From: Kerstersia sp052103615
GTDB lineage: Bacteria; Pseudomonadota; Gammaproteobacteria; Burkholderiales; Burkholderiaceae_B
Length of the DNA stretch: 64,000 nucleotides
Direction: 5' to 3'
NCBI RefSeq assembly: GCF_052103615.1
Contig: NZ_JBQEKA010000001.1
Span: 89,522-153,521 of the forward strand
In this document: piece by piece, positions 1-9,163 of the stretch
Layout: the number at the start of each line of letters is the position of its first letter
Position numbering within the stretch: position 1 is the first letter of the stretch
Notes under the pieces: model-generated
The model's database searches: none
Seen by the model: the letters and a program-made list of their open reading frames with translations, nothing else
What the model was told of the DNA's origin: nothing
Translations under genes and position numbers: made by a program

Positions 1-617
1 TCCAGCACGTTCGACTCTTCCATTTCATGGTAGAAGTCGTTGCCTTCACGGGTACGCTCACCCACGCCGGCAAACACGGACAGACCGCTGTGCTGCTTGG
101 CGATGTTGTTGATGAGTTCCATCATGTTGACGGTCTTGCCGACACCGGCGCCGCCGAACAGACCGACCTTACCGCCCTTGGCGAACGGGCAAACCAGGTC
201 AATCACCTTGATGCCGGTTTCCAGCAGTTCCACCGACGGCGACAGTTCGTCGAAACGGGGAGCCTTCTGGTGAATGGCGCGCTTTTCTTCGCAAGCGATG
301 GGGCCGGCTTCGTCGATCGGGCGACCCAGCACGTCCATGATGCGGCCCAGCGTGCCGTTACCCACGGGCACCGAGATCGGCGCGCCGGTGTTCACCACGG
401 ACATGCCACGGCGCAGGCCGTCGCTGGAGCCCAGGGCGATGGTGCGGACAACGCCGTCACCCAGCTGTTGTTGAACTTCGAACGTCAGCCCTTTTTCGGC
501 AAACGAATCACTTTCGTCGGCCAGTGTCAGGGCGTCATAGACCTTGGGCATATGATCGCGGGGGAACTGAATATCCACCACGGCGCCGATGCACTGAACG
601 ATGGTACCGTTGTTCAT
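1..617 (-). CDS. atpD: ATP synthase F1 subunit beta (partial)
   Basis: This is the N-terminal part of the catalytic beta subunit of F1Fo ATP synthase; the rest lies beyond the left edge. The complementary strand from 617 reads MNNGTIVQCIGAVVDI and later contains the P-loop GGAGVGKT followed by VNMMELINN, as expected for beta. An AAGGA ribosome site lies just upstream of the ATG. It is the most downstream visible gene of the atp operon, 46 bp after atpG. Subunit identity is certain; only completeness is missing. Confidence 0.97.
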   Translation of the reverse strand, partial: MNNGTIVQCIGAVVDIQFPRDHMPKVYDALTLADESDSFAEKGLTFEVQQQLGDGVVRTIALGSSDGLRRGMSVVNTGAPISVPVGNGTLGRIMDVLGRPIDEAGPIACEEKRAIHQKAPRFDELSPSVELLETGIKVIDLVCPFAKGGKVGLFGGAGVGKTVNMMELINNIAKQHSGLSVFAGVGERTREGNDFYHEMEESNVL

Positions 618-663
618 GTCGATTCCTTGATAATAACTTTCTTGACGGGATACCGCGCCATCA

Positions 664-1575
664 TCAGACGGCGGCGGCGCCCCCCACGATTTCCGAAATT
701 TCCTTGGTGATCGCGGCCTGACGGGTCTTGTTATAGACCAGCTGCAGATCACCGATAACCTTTTTGGCGTTGTCCGACGCAGCCTTCATGGCCACCATAC
801 GGGCTGACTGCTCAGACGCCATGTTTTCGGCAACCGCTTGATACACCAAACCTTCGACGTAGCGGTGCAGCAAATCGTCGATCACGCTCTTGGCATCGGG
901 CTCGTAAATGTAATCCCAGCCGTATTCGCCCTTGGTCGCAGCCGCAGACTCACCCGCTGCGTCACCTTTCACCTGGTACGGATCCACCAACTGGCCGGGC
1001 AAGGGCAGCAGGCGTTCGAACACAGGCTCCTGACGCATCGTGTTAACGAAGCGGTTGGTCGCGACATAGACGGCGTCGATACGTCCAGCGATGAAATCGT
1101 CGAACTGAACCTTCAGCGCGCCCACAAGACGCTCCAGGTTAGGCGCATCGCCCAGCTGGACTTCCTGCGACACCAGATTGACACCGAGACGCGTCAGCAG
1201 GCTCAGGCCCTTGTTGCCAAATGCCGTGAACTGCGTCTTCACGTTTGCCGCCTCGAGCTCGCGCAAGCGGTTCAACACCAGGCGCATGACGTTCGTGTTC
1301 AGACCGCCACACAGACCTTTGTCGGTGGTGATCACAACGACGCCTACCGCCTTCACGCTTTCGCGCTCTTGCAGATACGGGTGGCTATATTCAGGGTTGG
1401 CCTGCATCAGGTGCGAGGCGATTTCCCTTACCTTGTCGGCATAAGGACGGCCGGCGCGCATCCGCTCCTGCGCCTTGCGCATCTTGGACGCGGCGACCAT
1501 TTCCATGGCCTTGGTGATCTTGCGCGTGTTCTGCACGCTCTTGATCTTGGTTCGGATTTCCTTGATTCCGGGCAT
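664..1575 (-). CDS. atpG: ATP synthase F1 subunit gamma
   Basis: Central rotor shaft of F1, coupling proton flow through the c-ring to the alpha/beta catalytic sites. The 303-residue product begins MPGIKEIRTKIKSVQNTRKI, the conserved N-terminal helix, and contains the family segment ITTDKGLCGGLN. The frame is open seven codons further upstream, but the MPGIKEI start matches the family and is chosen. It is slightly longer than E. coli gamma (287 aa), as is usual in Burkholderiales. A 103-bp spacer with GC-rich inverted repeats (around 1602-1655) separates it from atpA. Confidence 0.96.
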   Translation of the reverse strand: MPGIKEIRTKIKSVQNTRKITKAMEMVAASKMRKAQERMRAGRPYADKVREIASHLMQANPEYSHPYLQERESVKAVGVVVITTDKGLCGGLNTNVMRLVLNRLRELEAANVKTQFTAFGNKGLSLLTRLGVNLVSQEVQLGDAPNLERLVGALKVQFDDFIAGRIDAVYVATNRFVNTMRQEPVFERLLPLPGQLVDPYQVKGDAAGESAAATKGEYGWDYIYEPDAKSVIDDLLHRYVEGLVYQAVAENMASEQSARMVAMKAASDNAKKVIGDLQLVYNKTRQAAITKEISEIVGGAAAV

Positions 1576-1678
1576 TGCGCTTTCCTGTTGAGACAACCGC
1601 CGGCCTCAAACGGCCGGCTGGCTCGGGGCGGGCACCTGGCAGCTGCGCTGCCTGACACCCGCCTCTTGTCAAGATTCC

Positions 1679-3220
1679 TTAAAAAGCACCGTGCTTCTTG
1701 AAATCCTGGATCGCAGCAGCCAATTCGGCCTCGCCTTCCTTGGACAGTTCCTTGGTGTTTTCGATGGCTTCGATCAGGCTGGCGTTCTTGCTCTTCAGGG
1801 TATCCTTCAAGCCCTTTTCGAACGACAGAACTTTCTCGACGGCCACGTCATCCAGGTAACCATTGTTGGCGGTAAACAGCGTCACGGCCAGTTCCCAAAC
1901 CTGCAGAGGCTGGTACTGAGGCTGCTTGAGCAGTTCCACCACGCGCTTGCCGCGCTCCAGCTGGCGACGGGTTGCGTCGTCGAGGTCGGAGGCGAACTGG
2001 GCGAAGGCGGCCAATTCACGATACTGGGCCAAGTCGGTACGGATACCGCCGGACAGCTTCTTGATGACCTTGGTCTGAGCAGCACCACCCACGCGCGACA
2101 CCGAGATACCGGCGTTGATGGCGGGACGGATACCAGCGTTGAACAAGTCGGTTTCCAGGAAGATCTGGCCGTCAGTAATCGAGATCACGTTGGTCGGCAC
2201 GAAGGCGGACACGTCACCGGCCTGCGTTTCGATGATGGGCAGTGCGGTCAGCGAACCGGTCTTGCCCTTCACGGCGCCATTGGTGAACTTCTCGACGTAC
2301 TCTTCGCTGACGCGAGCAGCACGCTCCAGCAGACGGGAGTGCAGGTAGAACACGTCACCGGGGTAAGCTTCACGGCCGGGCGGACGGCGCAGCAGCAGCG
2401 AGACTTGGCGATAGGCCCAGGCTTGCTTGGTCAGGTCATCATAAATGATGAGCGCGTCTTCGCCGCGATCGCGGAAGTATTCGCCCATGGTGCAGCCCGA
2501 GTAGGCAGCCAGGTATTGCATGGCGGCGGAATCGGAAGCGGCGGCAGCCACGATGATGGTGTATTCCAGCGCGCCGTGCTCTTCGAGCTTGCGCACCACG
2601 TTGTTGATCGTCGAAGCCTTTTGGCCAATGGCGACGTAAACGCAGGTGACGCCCTTGCCCTTCTGGTTGATGATGGCATCAACGGCAACAGCGGTCTTAC
2701 CGGTCTGACGGTCACCAATGATCAGCTCGCGCTGGCCACGGCCGACCGGCACCATGGAGTCAATGGCCTTGATACCGGTTTGCAGCGGCTGCGACACCGA
2801 CTTGCGCCAGATCACGCCGGGCGCGACCTTTTCGATAACGTCGGTCAGCTTGGCGTCGATCGGGCCCTTGCCGTCGATAGGCACACCCAGCGCGTTGACC
2901 ACACGGCCACGCAGCTCGGGGCCGACGGGGACTTCGAGGATGCGGCCGGTCGCCTTGACCGGGTCACCTTCGGAAATACCGAGATAGTCGCCCAACACCA
3001 CGGCGCCGACGGAGTCGCGCTCGAGGTTCAGTGCCAGACCAAAGATGTTGTTGGGAAATTCGAGCATTTCGCCCTGCATCACGCCGGACAGGCCATGAAT
3101 ACGGGTGATGCCGTCGGTCACGGACACAACCGTGCCCTGCGTACGGATATCAGTCGAAACGCCCAGGCCTTCGATACGGCTCTTGAGCAGTTCGCTGATC
3201 TCGGACGGATTGAGTTGCAT
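1679..3220 (-). CDS. atpA: ATP synthase F1 subunit alpha
   Basis: Non-catalytic nucleotide-binding subunit of F1. The 513-residue protein starts MQLNPSEISELLKSRIEGL and carries the P-loop GDRQTGKT, plus the alpha signature PAINAGISVSRVGGAAQ near residue 365. Length equals the family norm. It lies between atpH (32 bp upstream) and atpG in the standard operon order, on the minus strand. Confidence 0.98.
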   Translation of the reverse strand: MQLNPSEISELLKSRIEGLGVSTDIRTQGTVVSVTDGITRIHGLSGVMQGEMLEFPNNIFGLALNLERDSVGAVVLGDYLGISEGDPVKATGRILEVPVGPELRGRVVNALGVPIDGKGPIDAKLTDVIEKVAPGVIWRKSVSQPLQTGIKAIDSMVPVGRGQRELIIGDRQTGKTAVAVDAIINQKGKGVTCVYVAIGQKASTINNVVRKLEEHGALEYTIIVAAAASDSAAMQYLAAYSGCTMGEYFRDRGEDALIIYDDLTKQAWAYRQVSLLLRRPPGREAYPGDVFYLHSRLLERAARVSEEYVEKFTNGAVKGKTGSLTALPIIETQAGDVSAFVPTNVISITDGQIFLETDLFNAGIRPAINAGISVSRVGGAAQTKVIKKLSGGIRTDLAQYRELAAFAQFASDLDDATRRQLERGKRVVELLKQPQYQPLQVWELAVTLFTANNGYLDDVAVEKVLSFEKGLKDTLKSKNASLIEAIENTKELSKEGEAELAAAIQDFKKHGAF

Positions 3221-3252
3221 GTTCAGACTCCTGGAATCCAGTGTGCCGGCGA

Positions 3253-3798
3253 TCAGGCCGCCAGCGTATTGCGCATTTGGGCCAGACGTGCCAAGACGGA
3301 ATCGTCCAGCACCTGATCGCCTACTGCGACGCGCACTCCGCCGATCAGCGAGGCATCGACGGTGACATTGGGTTTAAGCTTCAGGCCGAAGCGTTTCTCG
3401 AGCGCGGCCACCAGACCTGCCAGTTCCTCGCCTTCGAGCGGGAACGCGCTGGTGATATCGGCAACGGCAGCGCCTTCGCTACGGTTCTTCAGTTCAATGA
3501 ACTGCCGTGCGACCTCGGGCAACAGCAGCAAGCGGCCGTTTTCCACGAGCAAGGTAATGAAATTGCGGGCGCTGGGCGACAGTTCGGCCTGCGTCAACTG
3601 GATAAACAGCTCAATGCTCTGTTCGTCGCTCAGACGCGGATCGGAGAAGGCTTCGCGGACATCGGGCAAGGCCACGACCTGCGCCCACTGGGACAGCAGT
3701 TCGGACCAGCTTTCAGAACCCGCCGATTCCTTGTCCTTGCTCGCAGCTTCGTACAAAGCCTCTGCATACGGGCGGGCTACAGTCGAAATTTCAGCCAT
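3253..3798 (-). CDS. atpH: ATP synthase F1 subunit delta
   Basis: Peripheral-stalk subunit linking subunit b to the top of F1. The 181-residue protein starts MAEISTVARPYAEALYEAA, the usual OSCP/delta N-terminal pattern (ARPYAxAL), and ends with the conserved GGVRVAVGDQVLDDSV segment. It is 12 bp from atpF and 32 bp from atpA. It is the least conserved F1 subunit, but motif and position agree. Confidence 0.95.
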   Translation of the reverse strand: MAEISTVARPYAEALYEAASKDKESAGSESWSELLSQWAQVVALPDVREAFSDPRLSDEQSIELFIQLTQAELSPSARNFITLLVENGRLLLLPEVARQFIELKNRSEGAAVADITSAFPLEGEELAGLVAALEKRFGLKLKPNVTVDASLIGGVRVAVGDQVLDDSVLARLAQMRNTLAA

Positions 3799-3810
3799 GG
3801 CAGTCCCGGA

Positions 3811-4281
3811 TTAAAGCTGAGCTTTGAGTTGGTTCAGCAGATCGGCATGCGCCTTGGCATCGACCTCGCGCTTCAGGATCTGCTCGGCGCCCTTGACAGC
3901 CAAAGCCGCCACATCATTGCGCAGTGCTTCACGCACACGCTGGGCTTCCTGCAATGCTTCCTGACGAGCCTGCTCAACAATGCGAGCGCGCTCGGATTCA
4001 GCTTCCTTGCGGGCTTGTTCCAGCAGGACCGTGCCTTGCTTTTCCACTTCGGCCAGACGCGTCTGGACTTCCGTCTTGGCATTGGCCTCGATCAGACCGA
4101 TACGGGCCTGTGCTTGAGCCAGGTCAGCCTTGCCTTTATCAGCAGCAGCCAGACCATCTGCGATTTTCTGACGGCGTTCCTCGATCGCCTTCGTGAGGGG
4201 AGGCCAGATGAATTTCATCGAGACCCAGCCCAAAACGAAGAACACGAGCATCTGGAAGAAGATTGTCGCGTTCAGATTCAC
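3811..4281 (-). CDS. atpF: ATP synthase Fo subunit b
   Basis: Membrane-anchored peripheral stalk. The 156-residue protein has one N-terminal transmembrane helix (about residues 5-27, MNLNATIFFQMLVFFVLGW) followed by a long charged helix rich in Ala, Glu, Lys and Arg that forms the dimeric stalk. Length is identical to E. coli b. A 160-bp spacer with GC-rich inverted repeats separates it from atpE upstream, which may help set the high c-subunit expression. Confidence 0.96.
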   Translation of the reverse strand: MNLNATIFFQMLVFFVLGWVSMKFIWPPLTKAIEERRQKIADGLAAADKGKADLAQAQARIGLIEANAKTEVQTRLAEVEKQGTVLLEQARKEAESERARIVEQARQEALQEAQRVREALRNDVAALAVKGAEQILKREVDAKAHADLLNQLKAQL

Positions 4282-4441
4282 GTTCGTGTTCCTTTTACAC
4301 CTTGTGCGACTCTGCTATCCGCCTGAACGCAGGAACAGAGCCAGGAATTCCTGCCGACAGGGCATACGGTCGTGTGACAACCGCATGCCCGGCGCCGGCA
4401 TCATGAACCGCCGACCAAGCCGGCGGAAACAACGGTGCTTC

Positions 4442-4681
4442 TTAGACGAAAGGATTCGCGAAAGCGAACAGCATGGCAATACCCACGCCAATCAGGAAGG
4501 CGGCGTCGATCAGACCAGCCAGCAGGAACATCTTGGTTTGCAGGGCGTTCATCAGCTCAGGCTGACGGGCCGAGGCTTCAAGATACTTGCCGCCCATGAT
4601 ACCGATACCGATGCAGGCGCCGATGGCCCCCAAACCGATGATGAACGCGCAAGCGAGGGCAACGAAAGCAACGTTGGTCAT
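4442..4681 (-). CDS. atpE: ATP synthase Fo subunit c
   Basis: Proteolipid of the rotating c-ring. The 79-residue hydrophobic hairpin has two transmembrane helices joined by the polar loop ARQPE (residues 38-42). The proton-carrying carboxylate is Asp59 in LAGLIDAAFLIG. The frame stays open upstream, but the MTNVAFVALA start is preceded by a good ribosome site (AAGGAG) and gives the family length. No glutamine/glutamate pattern of sodium-type rings is seen, so it is a proton ring. Confidence 0.97.
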   Translation of the reverse strand: MTNVAFVALACAFIIGLGAIGACIGIGIMGGKYLEASARQPELMNALQTKMFLLAGLIDAAFLIGVGIAMLFAFANPFV

Positions 4682-4794
4682 GACACACAACTCCTTGGTT
4701 AAAAATCTGAAATCGAAAAAAGGAAAATAAAAACCGTGTACTACCAATACATCCGACTCTGGCGCACCCGGCATGGCCGGGTGGCCCTAACCGA

Positions 4795-5676
4795 TCAGTG
4801 GCCTTCGTGGGCCTGACCGATGTAAACCAGCGTCAGCATCATGAAGATGAAGGCCTGCAGCAGCACGATCAGGATGTGGAAGATCGCCCAGATCGAACCC
4901 GCCAGCACATGGCCAATACCCAGGCCAATACTGGTGGCATTCAATCCAGTCCAGGCACCGCCCAGCAGGGCGATCAACATGAAGACGAGTTCACCGGCGA
5001 ACATATTGCCGAACAACCGCATCCCCAGGGACACCGACTTCGCGGCGTACTCGACCAGGTTCAACAGGAAGTTGGCAGGCGCCAGCAGCACAGCACCGAT
5101 ACCATGGGCATGGAAAGGCGCGCTGAACAATTCTTTGACGAAGCCGCCGGGGTGCTTGATCTTGATGCCGTAGTAGAGCATCAGCAGCAGCACGCCCATG
5201 GACATGCCCATCGGGATGTTCAAGTCAGCCGTCGGCAGAATGCGGTGGTAATACAGGGGATCGCCGTGTTCAGCGCCCAGACCGGTCCAGCGCAGAATGG
5301 CAGGAATCAGATCCACAGGGATCAGGTCCAACACGTTCATGAACACAATCCAGAGGAAGACCGTCAGCGCCAGCGGCACCACGAACAGGCGGGATTTGAC
5401 GTTCGGCACAATGCTGCGGGCCTGTTCGTCCACCATATCCACCAGCATTTCGACAAATGCCTGGAAACGGCCTGGCACGCCCGATGTCGCGCGGCGCGCG
5501 GCGCGCCACAGGAAGAACACAGCCAACAGGCCCATCAACGTAGACCAGAAGATCGAGTCATAGTTGATGACATCGAACTGGGCGATCAGCGACTGTTTTT
5601 CGCCGATATTGTTGTTGTGCACCAGGTGGTGCTGGATGTAATAGGACTGAGGCGACACATCGCTGGCAGCAGCCAT
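4795..5676 (-). CDS. atpB: ATP synthase Fo subunit a
   Basis: Membrane subunit forming the proton half-channels against the c-ring. The product is 293 residues from the ATG at 5676 (MAAASDVSPQSYYIQHHL), and the frame is open 17 codons further upstream. It contains several transmembrane helices and the essential-arginine segment SLGMRLFGNMFAGEL. It lies 113 bp upstream of atpE and 83 bp after atpI. Confidence 0.96.
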   Translation of the reverse strand: MAAASDVSPQSYYIQHHLVHNNNIGEKQSLIAQFDVINYDSIFWSTLMGLLAVFFLWRAARRATSGVPGRFQAFVEMLVDMVDEQARSIVPNVKSRLFVVPLALTVFLWIVFMNVLDLIPVDLIPAILRWTGLGAEHGDPLYYHRILPTADLNIPMGMSMGVLLLMLYYGIKIKHPGGFVKELFSAPFHAHGIGAVLLAPANFLLNLVEYAAKSVSLGMRLFGNMFAGELVFMLIALLGGAWTGLNATSIGLGIGHVLAGSIWAIFHILIVLLQAFIFMMLTLVYIGQAHEGH

Positions 5677-5759
5677 TTGATTCCCTACCCTGTTCTTTTG
5701 AGCCACCGGCACGAAGCCGACACACATTCATTCTTGCGGGGACGCATTATCGCGAACGA

Positions 5760-6212
5760 CTATGACAGCTTGCGCCGTCCCCACCGCGTACTGCGAAAGA
5801 GCATCCATAGCAATGGACCCTTGAGCGCGCAGATCAACCCTGCCAGCAAAGCCGGCCAGACCAACCTATCGCCACCCTCGGATGCCGCCCACCACAGCAA
5901 AGCAATGGCAACCAGCAATTTGAACGCTTGCCCAAGGATGAACACCACCGGACTGGACTGGCCAGACACGGAAATGGTCATCATGAGACGCAGAATGAAA
6001 ATCGCACTTGGCAGCAAATAGGCGCCCGCCCCTATCAAGGCAGACACACCGGCACCTGCCCCGGCGATTAACCAGGACAAGACAACAGCCAGACTTCCCA
6101 TCAGAATCTGTGCAACCAAAGCTCCGGCCAGTTCCTTCCTGGCGCGAAGCGCTACTTCCGTTCGCTCGGTGGCTGTCAGCATCAGACGCGGTTCTGTTCC
6201 CTGCCCCTGCAT
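5760..6212 (-). CDS. atpI: ATP synthase assembly protein AtpI
   Basis: Small membrane protein at the head of the atp operon that assists c-ring assembly. The 150-residue product has four predicted hydrophobic segments (about residues 30-50, 55-75, 88-108, 118-136) in the usual AtpI arrangement. Sequence conservation of AtpI is low, so the assignment rests on size, topology and position as first gene. An alternative start at Met11 is possible. Confidence 0.85.
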   Translation of the reverse strand: MQGQGTEPRLMLTATERTEVALRARKELAGALVAQILMGSLAVVLSWLIAGAGAGVSALIGAGAYLLPSAIFILRLMMTISVSGQSSPVVFILGQAFKLLVAIALLWWAASEGGDRLVWPALLAGLICALKGPLLWMLFRSTRWGRRKLS

Positions 6213-6262
6213 GCCTTGCCCCCTTGTTTCTGCGAACTACCCCGCAAGCGTCAAACCCGAAA

Positions 6263-6292
6263 ATTATAGCTCGAAAATTTTTGACAGGGCAA
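6263..6292 (-). promoter_or_regulatory. Sigma-70 type promoter of the atp operon
   Basis: On the minus strand a perfect -10 TATAAT (6263-6268) is preceded, after an 18-bp spacer, by TTGCCC (6287-6292; four of six match to TTGACA). It lies about 50 bp upstream of the atpI start and is the best promoter in the intergenic region 6213-6402. Confidence 0.6.
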
Positions 6293-6402
6293 TCCTAAAT
6301 TGCGGCGCCGCAATATGGGGATGGCGGAAGCCGTTTCAAGATGCCTGGTAACAGTTCGCAATGGGGGTGCTACAGCGCATGCAGACGAGGTTTTAGCGCC
6401 AG

Positions 6403-6502
6403 NNNNNNNNNNNNNNNNNNNNNNNNNNNNNNNNNNNNNNNNNNNNNNNNNNNNNNNNNNNNNNNNNNNNNNNNNNNNNNNNNNNNNNNNNNNNNNNNNN
6501 NN
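6403..6502. other. Assembly gap of 100 Ns within a gene-free interval
   Basis: Exactly 100 undetermined bases, the conventional length for a scaffold gap of unknown size. The flanking sequence, 6293-6402 and 6503-6659, contains no convincing gene. In related genomes atpI is commonly preceded by parA/parB/rsmG/mnmG, so the DJ-1 gene to the right may not be a true neighbour. Confidence 0.95.
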
Positions 6503-6659
6503 GCGGGGCTGAACGGCATGCGGAACTCCCAGACATGGCTCGCCCGCCGTCATCCTCCCGCAGGAATCCCCTACTACCCTGTCACAGGGGCCCGGCGCAC
6601 AATGGTTCCACAACGCTGAGACATGCCCCGTCCATCACGAGACCTCAAGGAGAAGACTC

Positions 6660-7244
6660 ATGACAGGCAAGAAAATCCTGATGATTTGCGGCGATTACTG
6701 CGAAGACTACGAAACCATGGTGCCGTTCCAGACCCTGCTGGCGGTGGGCCATGAGGTGATCGCGGCCTGCCCCGGCAAGAAGGCAGGCGAACAGATCAAA
6801 ACGGCGATACACGATTTCGAAGGGGCACAGACCTACAGCGAAAAGCCCGGCCATAATTTCACGCTCAATGGCAGTTTCGATAGCCTGAACCCCGCCGATT
6901 TCGATGCGCTGGTGATTCCTGGCGGCCGCGGCCCCGAGTATTTGCGCCTGAATGCCAAGGTGATCGCCGCCGTGCGCCATTTCTTCGAGGCCGGCAAGCC
7001 GGTGGCGGCGGTCTGCCATGGCGCGCAATTGCTGGCTGGCGCAGGCGTGCTGAAAGGGCGTTCATGCTCCGCCTACCCGGCCTGCCAGCCGGATGTGGAA
7101 ACAGCCGGCGGCACCTATATGAATATTCCGGTAGATCAGGCGCATACAGACGGCAATCTGGTGACGGCCCCCGCCTGGCCTGCGCACCCGGCCTGGATGG
7201 CGCAATTCCTGAAAGTGCTGGGCACGCGCATCAGCCACGGCTGA
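6660..7244 (+). CDS. DJ-1/PfpI family protein
   Basis: Class I glutamine-amidotransferase-like fold (DJ-1/PfpI; 194 aa). The nucleophile elbow is AVCHGAQ with Cys119-His120, and Glu15 in CEDYE matches the acidic residue that tunes the cysteine in this family. Members act as glyoxalase III/deglycase-like enzymes, chaperones or proteases, so the exact reaction is not assignable. A strong ribosome site (AAGGAGAAG) precedes the ATG. It stands alone between the scaffold gap and the M61 peptidase gene. Confidence 0.85.
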   Translation: MTGKKILMICGDYCEDYETMVPFQTLLAVGHEVIAACPGKKAGEQIKTAIHDFEGAQTYSEKPGHNFTLNGSFDSLNPADFDALVIPGGRGPEYLRLNAKVIAAVRHFFEAGKPVAAVCHGAQLLAGAGVLKGRSCSAYPACQPDVETAGGTYMNIPVDQAHTDGNLVTAPAWPAHPAWMAQFLKVLGTRISHG

Positions 7245-7288
7245 AAGCTCTGCTGACACAAGAGCCGGGCGCATGGCGCGCCTGGCTC

Positions 7289-7294
7289 TACAAT
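7289..7294 (+). promoter_or_regulatory. -10 element placing transcription start on the M61 ATG
   Basis: TACAAT ends 7 nt before the A of ATG at 7301, so the expected +1 coincides with the start codon. No Shine-Dalgarno sequence and no good -35 is seen. This suggests a leaderless transcript. Confidence 0.45.
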
Positions 7295-7300
7295 TGCGCC

Positions 7301-9097
7301 ATGAATACCGTCAGCAAAACCCCAACTCCCATTCAGTATCGTATCGAACCTTTCGACCCGGCCGGGCACCGCTTCCGCGTGCGGCTGAAAATCGAACAGC
7401 CGGATGCCGGCGGCCAGTGCTTCGCGCTGCCTGCCTGGATTCCCGGCAGCTATCTGATACGCGATTTCGCGCGCCAGATCGAAACCATTTCCGCCCGCGC
7501 CGGCGGCACCGCCGTCGCGCTGCGCAAGCTGGACGATCACCGCTGGCAAGCCGATGCCGTCGATGGCCCGCTGGAGCTGGAATACACCGTTTATGCCTGG
7601 GACCTCTCCGTGCGCGGTGCGCACCTGGACGAAAGCCACGGCTTTTTCAATGGCACCAGCGTCTTCCTGCAAGTGATAGGCCAGGAAGACCGCCCCTGCC
7701 TGGTGGATATCGCCGCGCCAACCGGCATCAGCGGCTGGAAAGTGCATACCAGCCTGCCCGAAGCCCGAGGCCTGCCGGGCTGCGCCCGCCGCCACGGTTT
7801 CGGCAGCTATCTGGCGCCCGATTATGACGCGCTGATCGACCATCCCGTGGAAATGGGCACGCCGCTGGCCGCCCGTTTCGACGCCCATGGCGCCGAACAT
7901 GAAATTGTCTTTACCGGCGTAGTGCCGCAACTGGACTTGCCCCGCATCATTGACGATGTGCGCCGCATTTGCGAAACGCAGATCGCCTTTTTCGAGCCCG
8001 ACACCCGCCGCGCGCCGTTCCTCGACAGCGCCCGCCGCTATGTGTTCCTGGTACAGGTGACCGGTGACGGCTATGGCGGCCTGGAGCACCGCGCCAGCAC
8101 GGCGCTGCTGGTCTCGCGCAACGACCTGCCGGTGCTGGGCGAGACCGAACAAAGCGATGGCTACCGCAGCTTCCTGGGGCTGGTCAGCCATGAGTATTTC
8201 CACACCTGGCACGTTAAACGCATCAAGCCCGCGGCCTTCTCGCCCTATGTGCTGGACCGCCCCGCGCATACGCGCCTCTTGTGGGTCTTCGAGGGCTTTA
8301 CGTCTTACTACGATGATTTGATGCTGCTGCGCGCCGGCGTCATCAGCGAAGCCAATTATTTCAAGCTGCTGGGCAAGACGCTGCATGCGGTGCATAGCGG
8401 CACGGGCCGTTTCAAGCAATCCGTTGCACAAAGCAGCTTCGATGCCTGGACGCGTTACTACAAGCAGGACGAAAACTCCGTCAATGCGATTTCCAGCTAT
8501 TACACCAAGGGTTCGCTGGTCGCCCTGGCGCTGGATCTCCACCTGCGCAATGCCAGCGGCGGCAAGAAATCGCTGGATGATGTCATGCGCCTGCTGTGGA
8601 AACGCTATGGGCGGGAGTTCTATCGCGGCCTGGCGCGCGGCATTCCGGAAGATGCCATGCCCGCCCTGGTGCAGGAAGCCACCGGCATTGATGCCTCGGC
8701 GGAAATCGCCGCATGGACTGAAGGCACGGACGACTTGCCGCTGCCGCAATTGTTTGCCACGCAAGGCTTGCAGGCCGCCCCCGCCGCGGCAAGCGGCACA
8801 CCTGCGCTGGATATCCGCAGCCGCGCCAGCAATGACGGCGCCGGCATCGCCGCCGTGCATGAAGGCGGCGCCGCCCACCGTGGCGGGCTGTCGGCACAGG
8901 ATGTCATTATTGCGGCCGATGGCCTGCGCATTGCTTCGGTCGATGCGCTCAACGCCATGCTGGCGCGCCGCCGATCTGGCGATGTGGTGCTGTTCCATGT
9001 GTTCCGCCGCGACGAACTGCGCCAATTCAAGGTCACGCTGAATCCGGCCCAGACGGGCAGCTGGACTATCAGCCGCAGCGCCAACGCGGCGAAGTAA
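7301..9097 (+). CDS. M61 family (glycyl aminopeptidase-like) metallopeptidase with PDZ domain
   Basis: A 598-residue zinc peptidase. The zinc site is H297-E298-x-x-H301 (SHEYFHTWHVKR), with the downstream glutamate at E331 in VFEGFTSYYDDL, the M61 arrangement. Residues 1-200 form the N-terminal beta domain. A PDZ domain occupies about residues 505-585 (GIAAVHEGGAAHRGGLSAQD). No signal peptide is visible, so it is probably cytoplasmic. The open frame extends upstream to 7064 inside the DJ-1 gene, but the ATG at 7301 fits the family start and a -10 hexamer immediately upstream. Substrate specificity cannot be read from sequence. Confidence 0.92.
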   Translation: MNTVSKTPTPIQYRIEPFDPAGHRFRVRLKIEQPDAGGQCFALPAWIPGSYLIRDFARQIETISARAGGTAVALRKLDDHRWQADAVDGPLELEYTVYAWDLSVRGAHLDESHGFFNGTSVFLQVIGQEDRPCLVDIAAPTGISGWKVHTSLPEARGLPGCARRHGFGSYLAPDYDALIDHPVEMGTPLAARFDAHGAEHEIVFTGVVPQLDLPRIIDDVRRICETQIAFFEPDTRRAPFLDSARRYVFLVQVTGDGYGGLEHRASTALLVSRNDLPVLGETEQSDGYRSFLGLVSHEYFHTWHVKRIKPAAFSPYVLDRPAHTRLLWVFEGFTSYYDDLMLLRAGVISEANYFKLLGKTLHAVHSGTGRFKQSVAQSSFDAWTRYYKQDENSVNAISSYYTKGSLVALALDLHLRNASGGKKSLDDVMRLLWKRYGREFYRGLARGIPEDAMPALVQEATGIDASAEIAAWTEGTDDLPLPQLFATQGLQAAPAAASGTPALDIRSRASNDGAGIAAVHEGGAAHRGGLSAQDVIIAADGLRIASVDALNAMLARRRSGDVVLFHVFRRDELRQFKVTLNPAQTGSWTISRSANAAK

Positions 9098-9150
9098 AGC
9101 CGCCCGCCACACCCGCGGCAGGAAGGCCGCCCTCAGGCAGCGGAATGCCC

Positions 9151-9156
9151 TAAAAT
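9151..9156 (+). promoter_or_regulatory. -10 element immediately upstream of the pteridine reductase ATG
   Basis: TAAAAT ends at 9156; the expected +1 (9163) lies one base before the ATG at 9164. No ribosome site is present, and no -35 match was found at 16-18 bp. Confidence 0.45.
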
Positions 9157-9163
9157 CCGGCGC

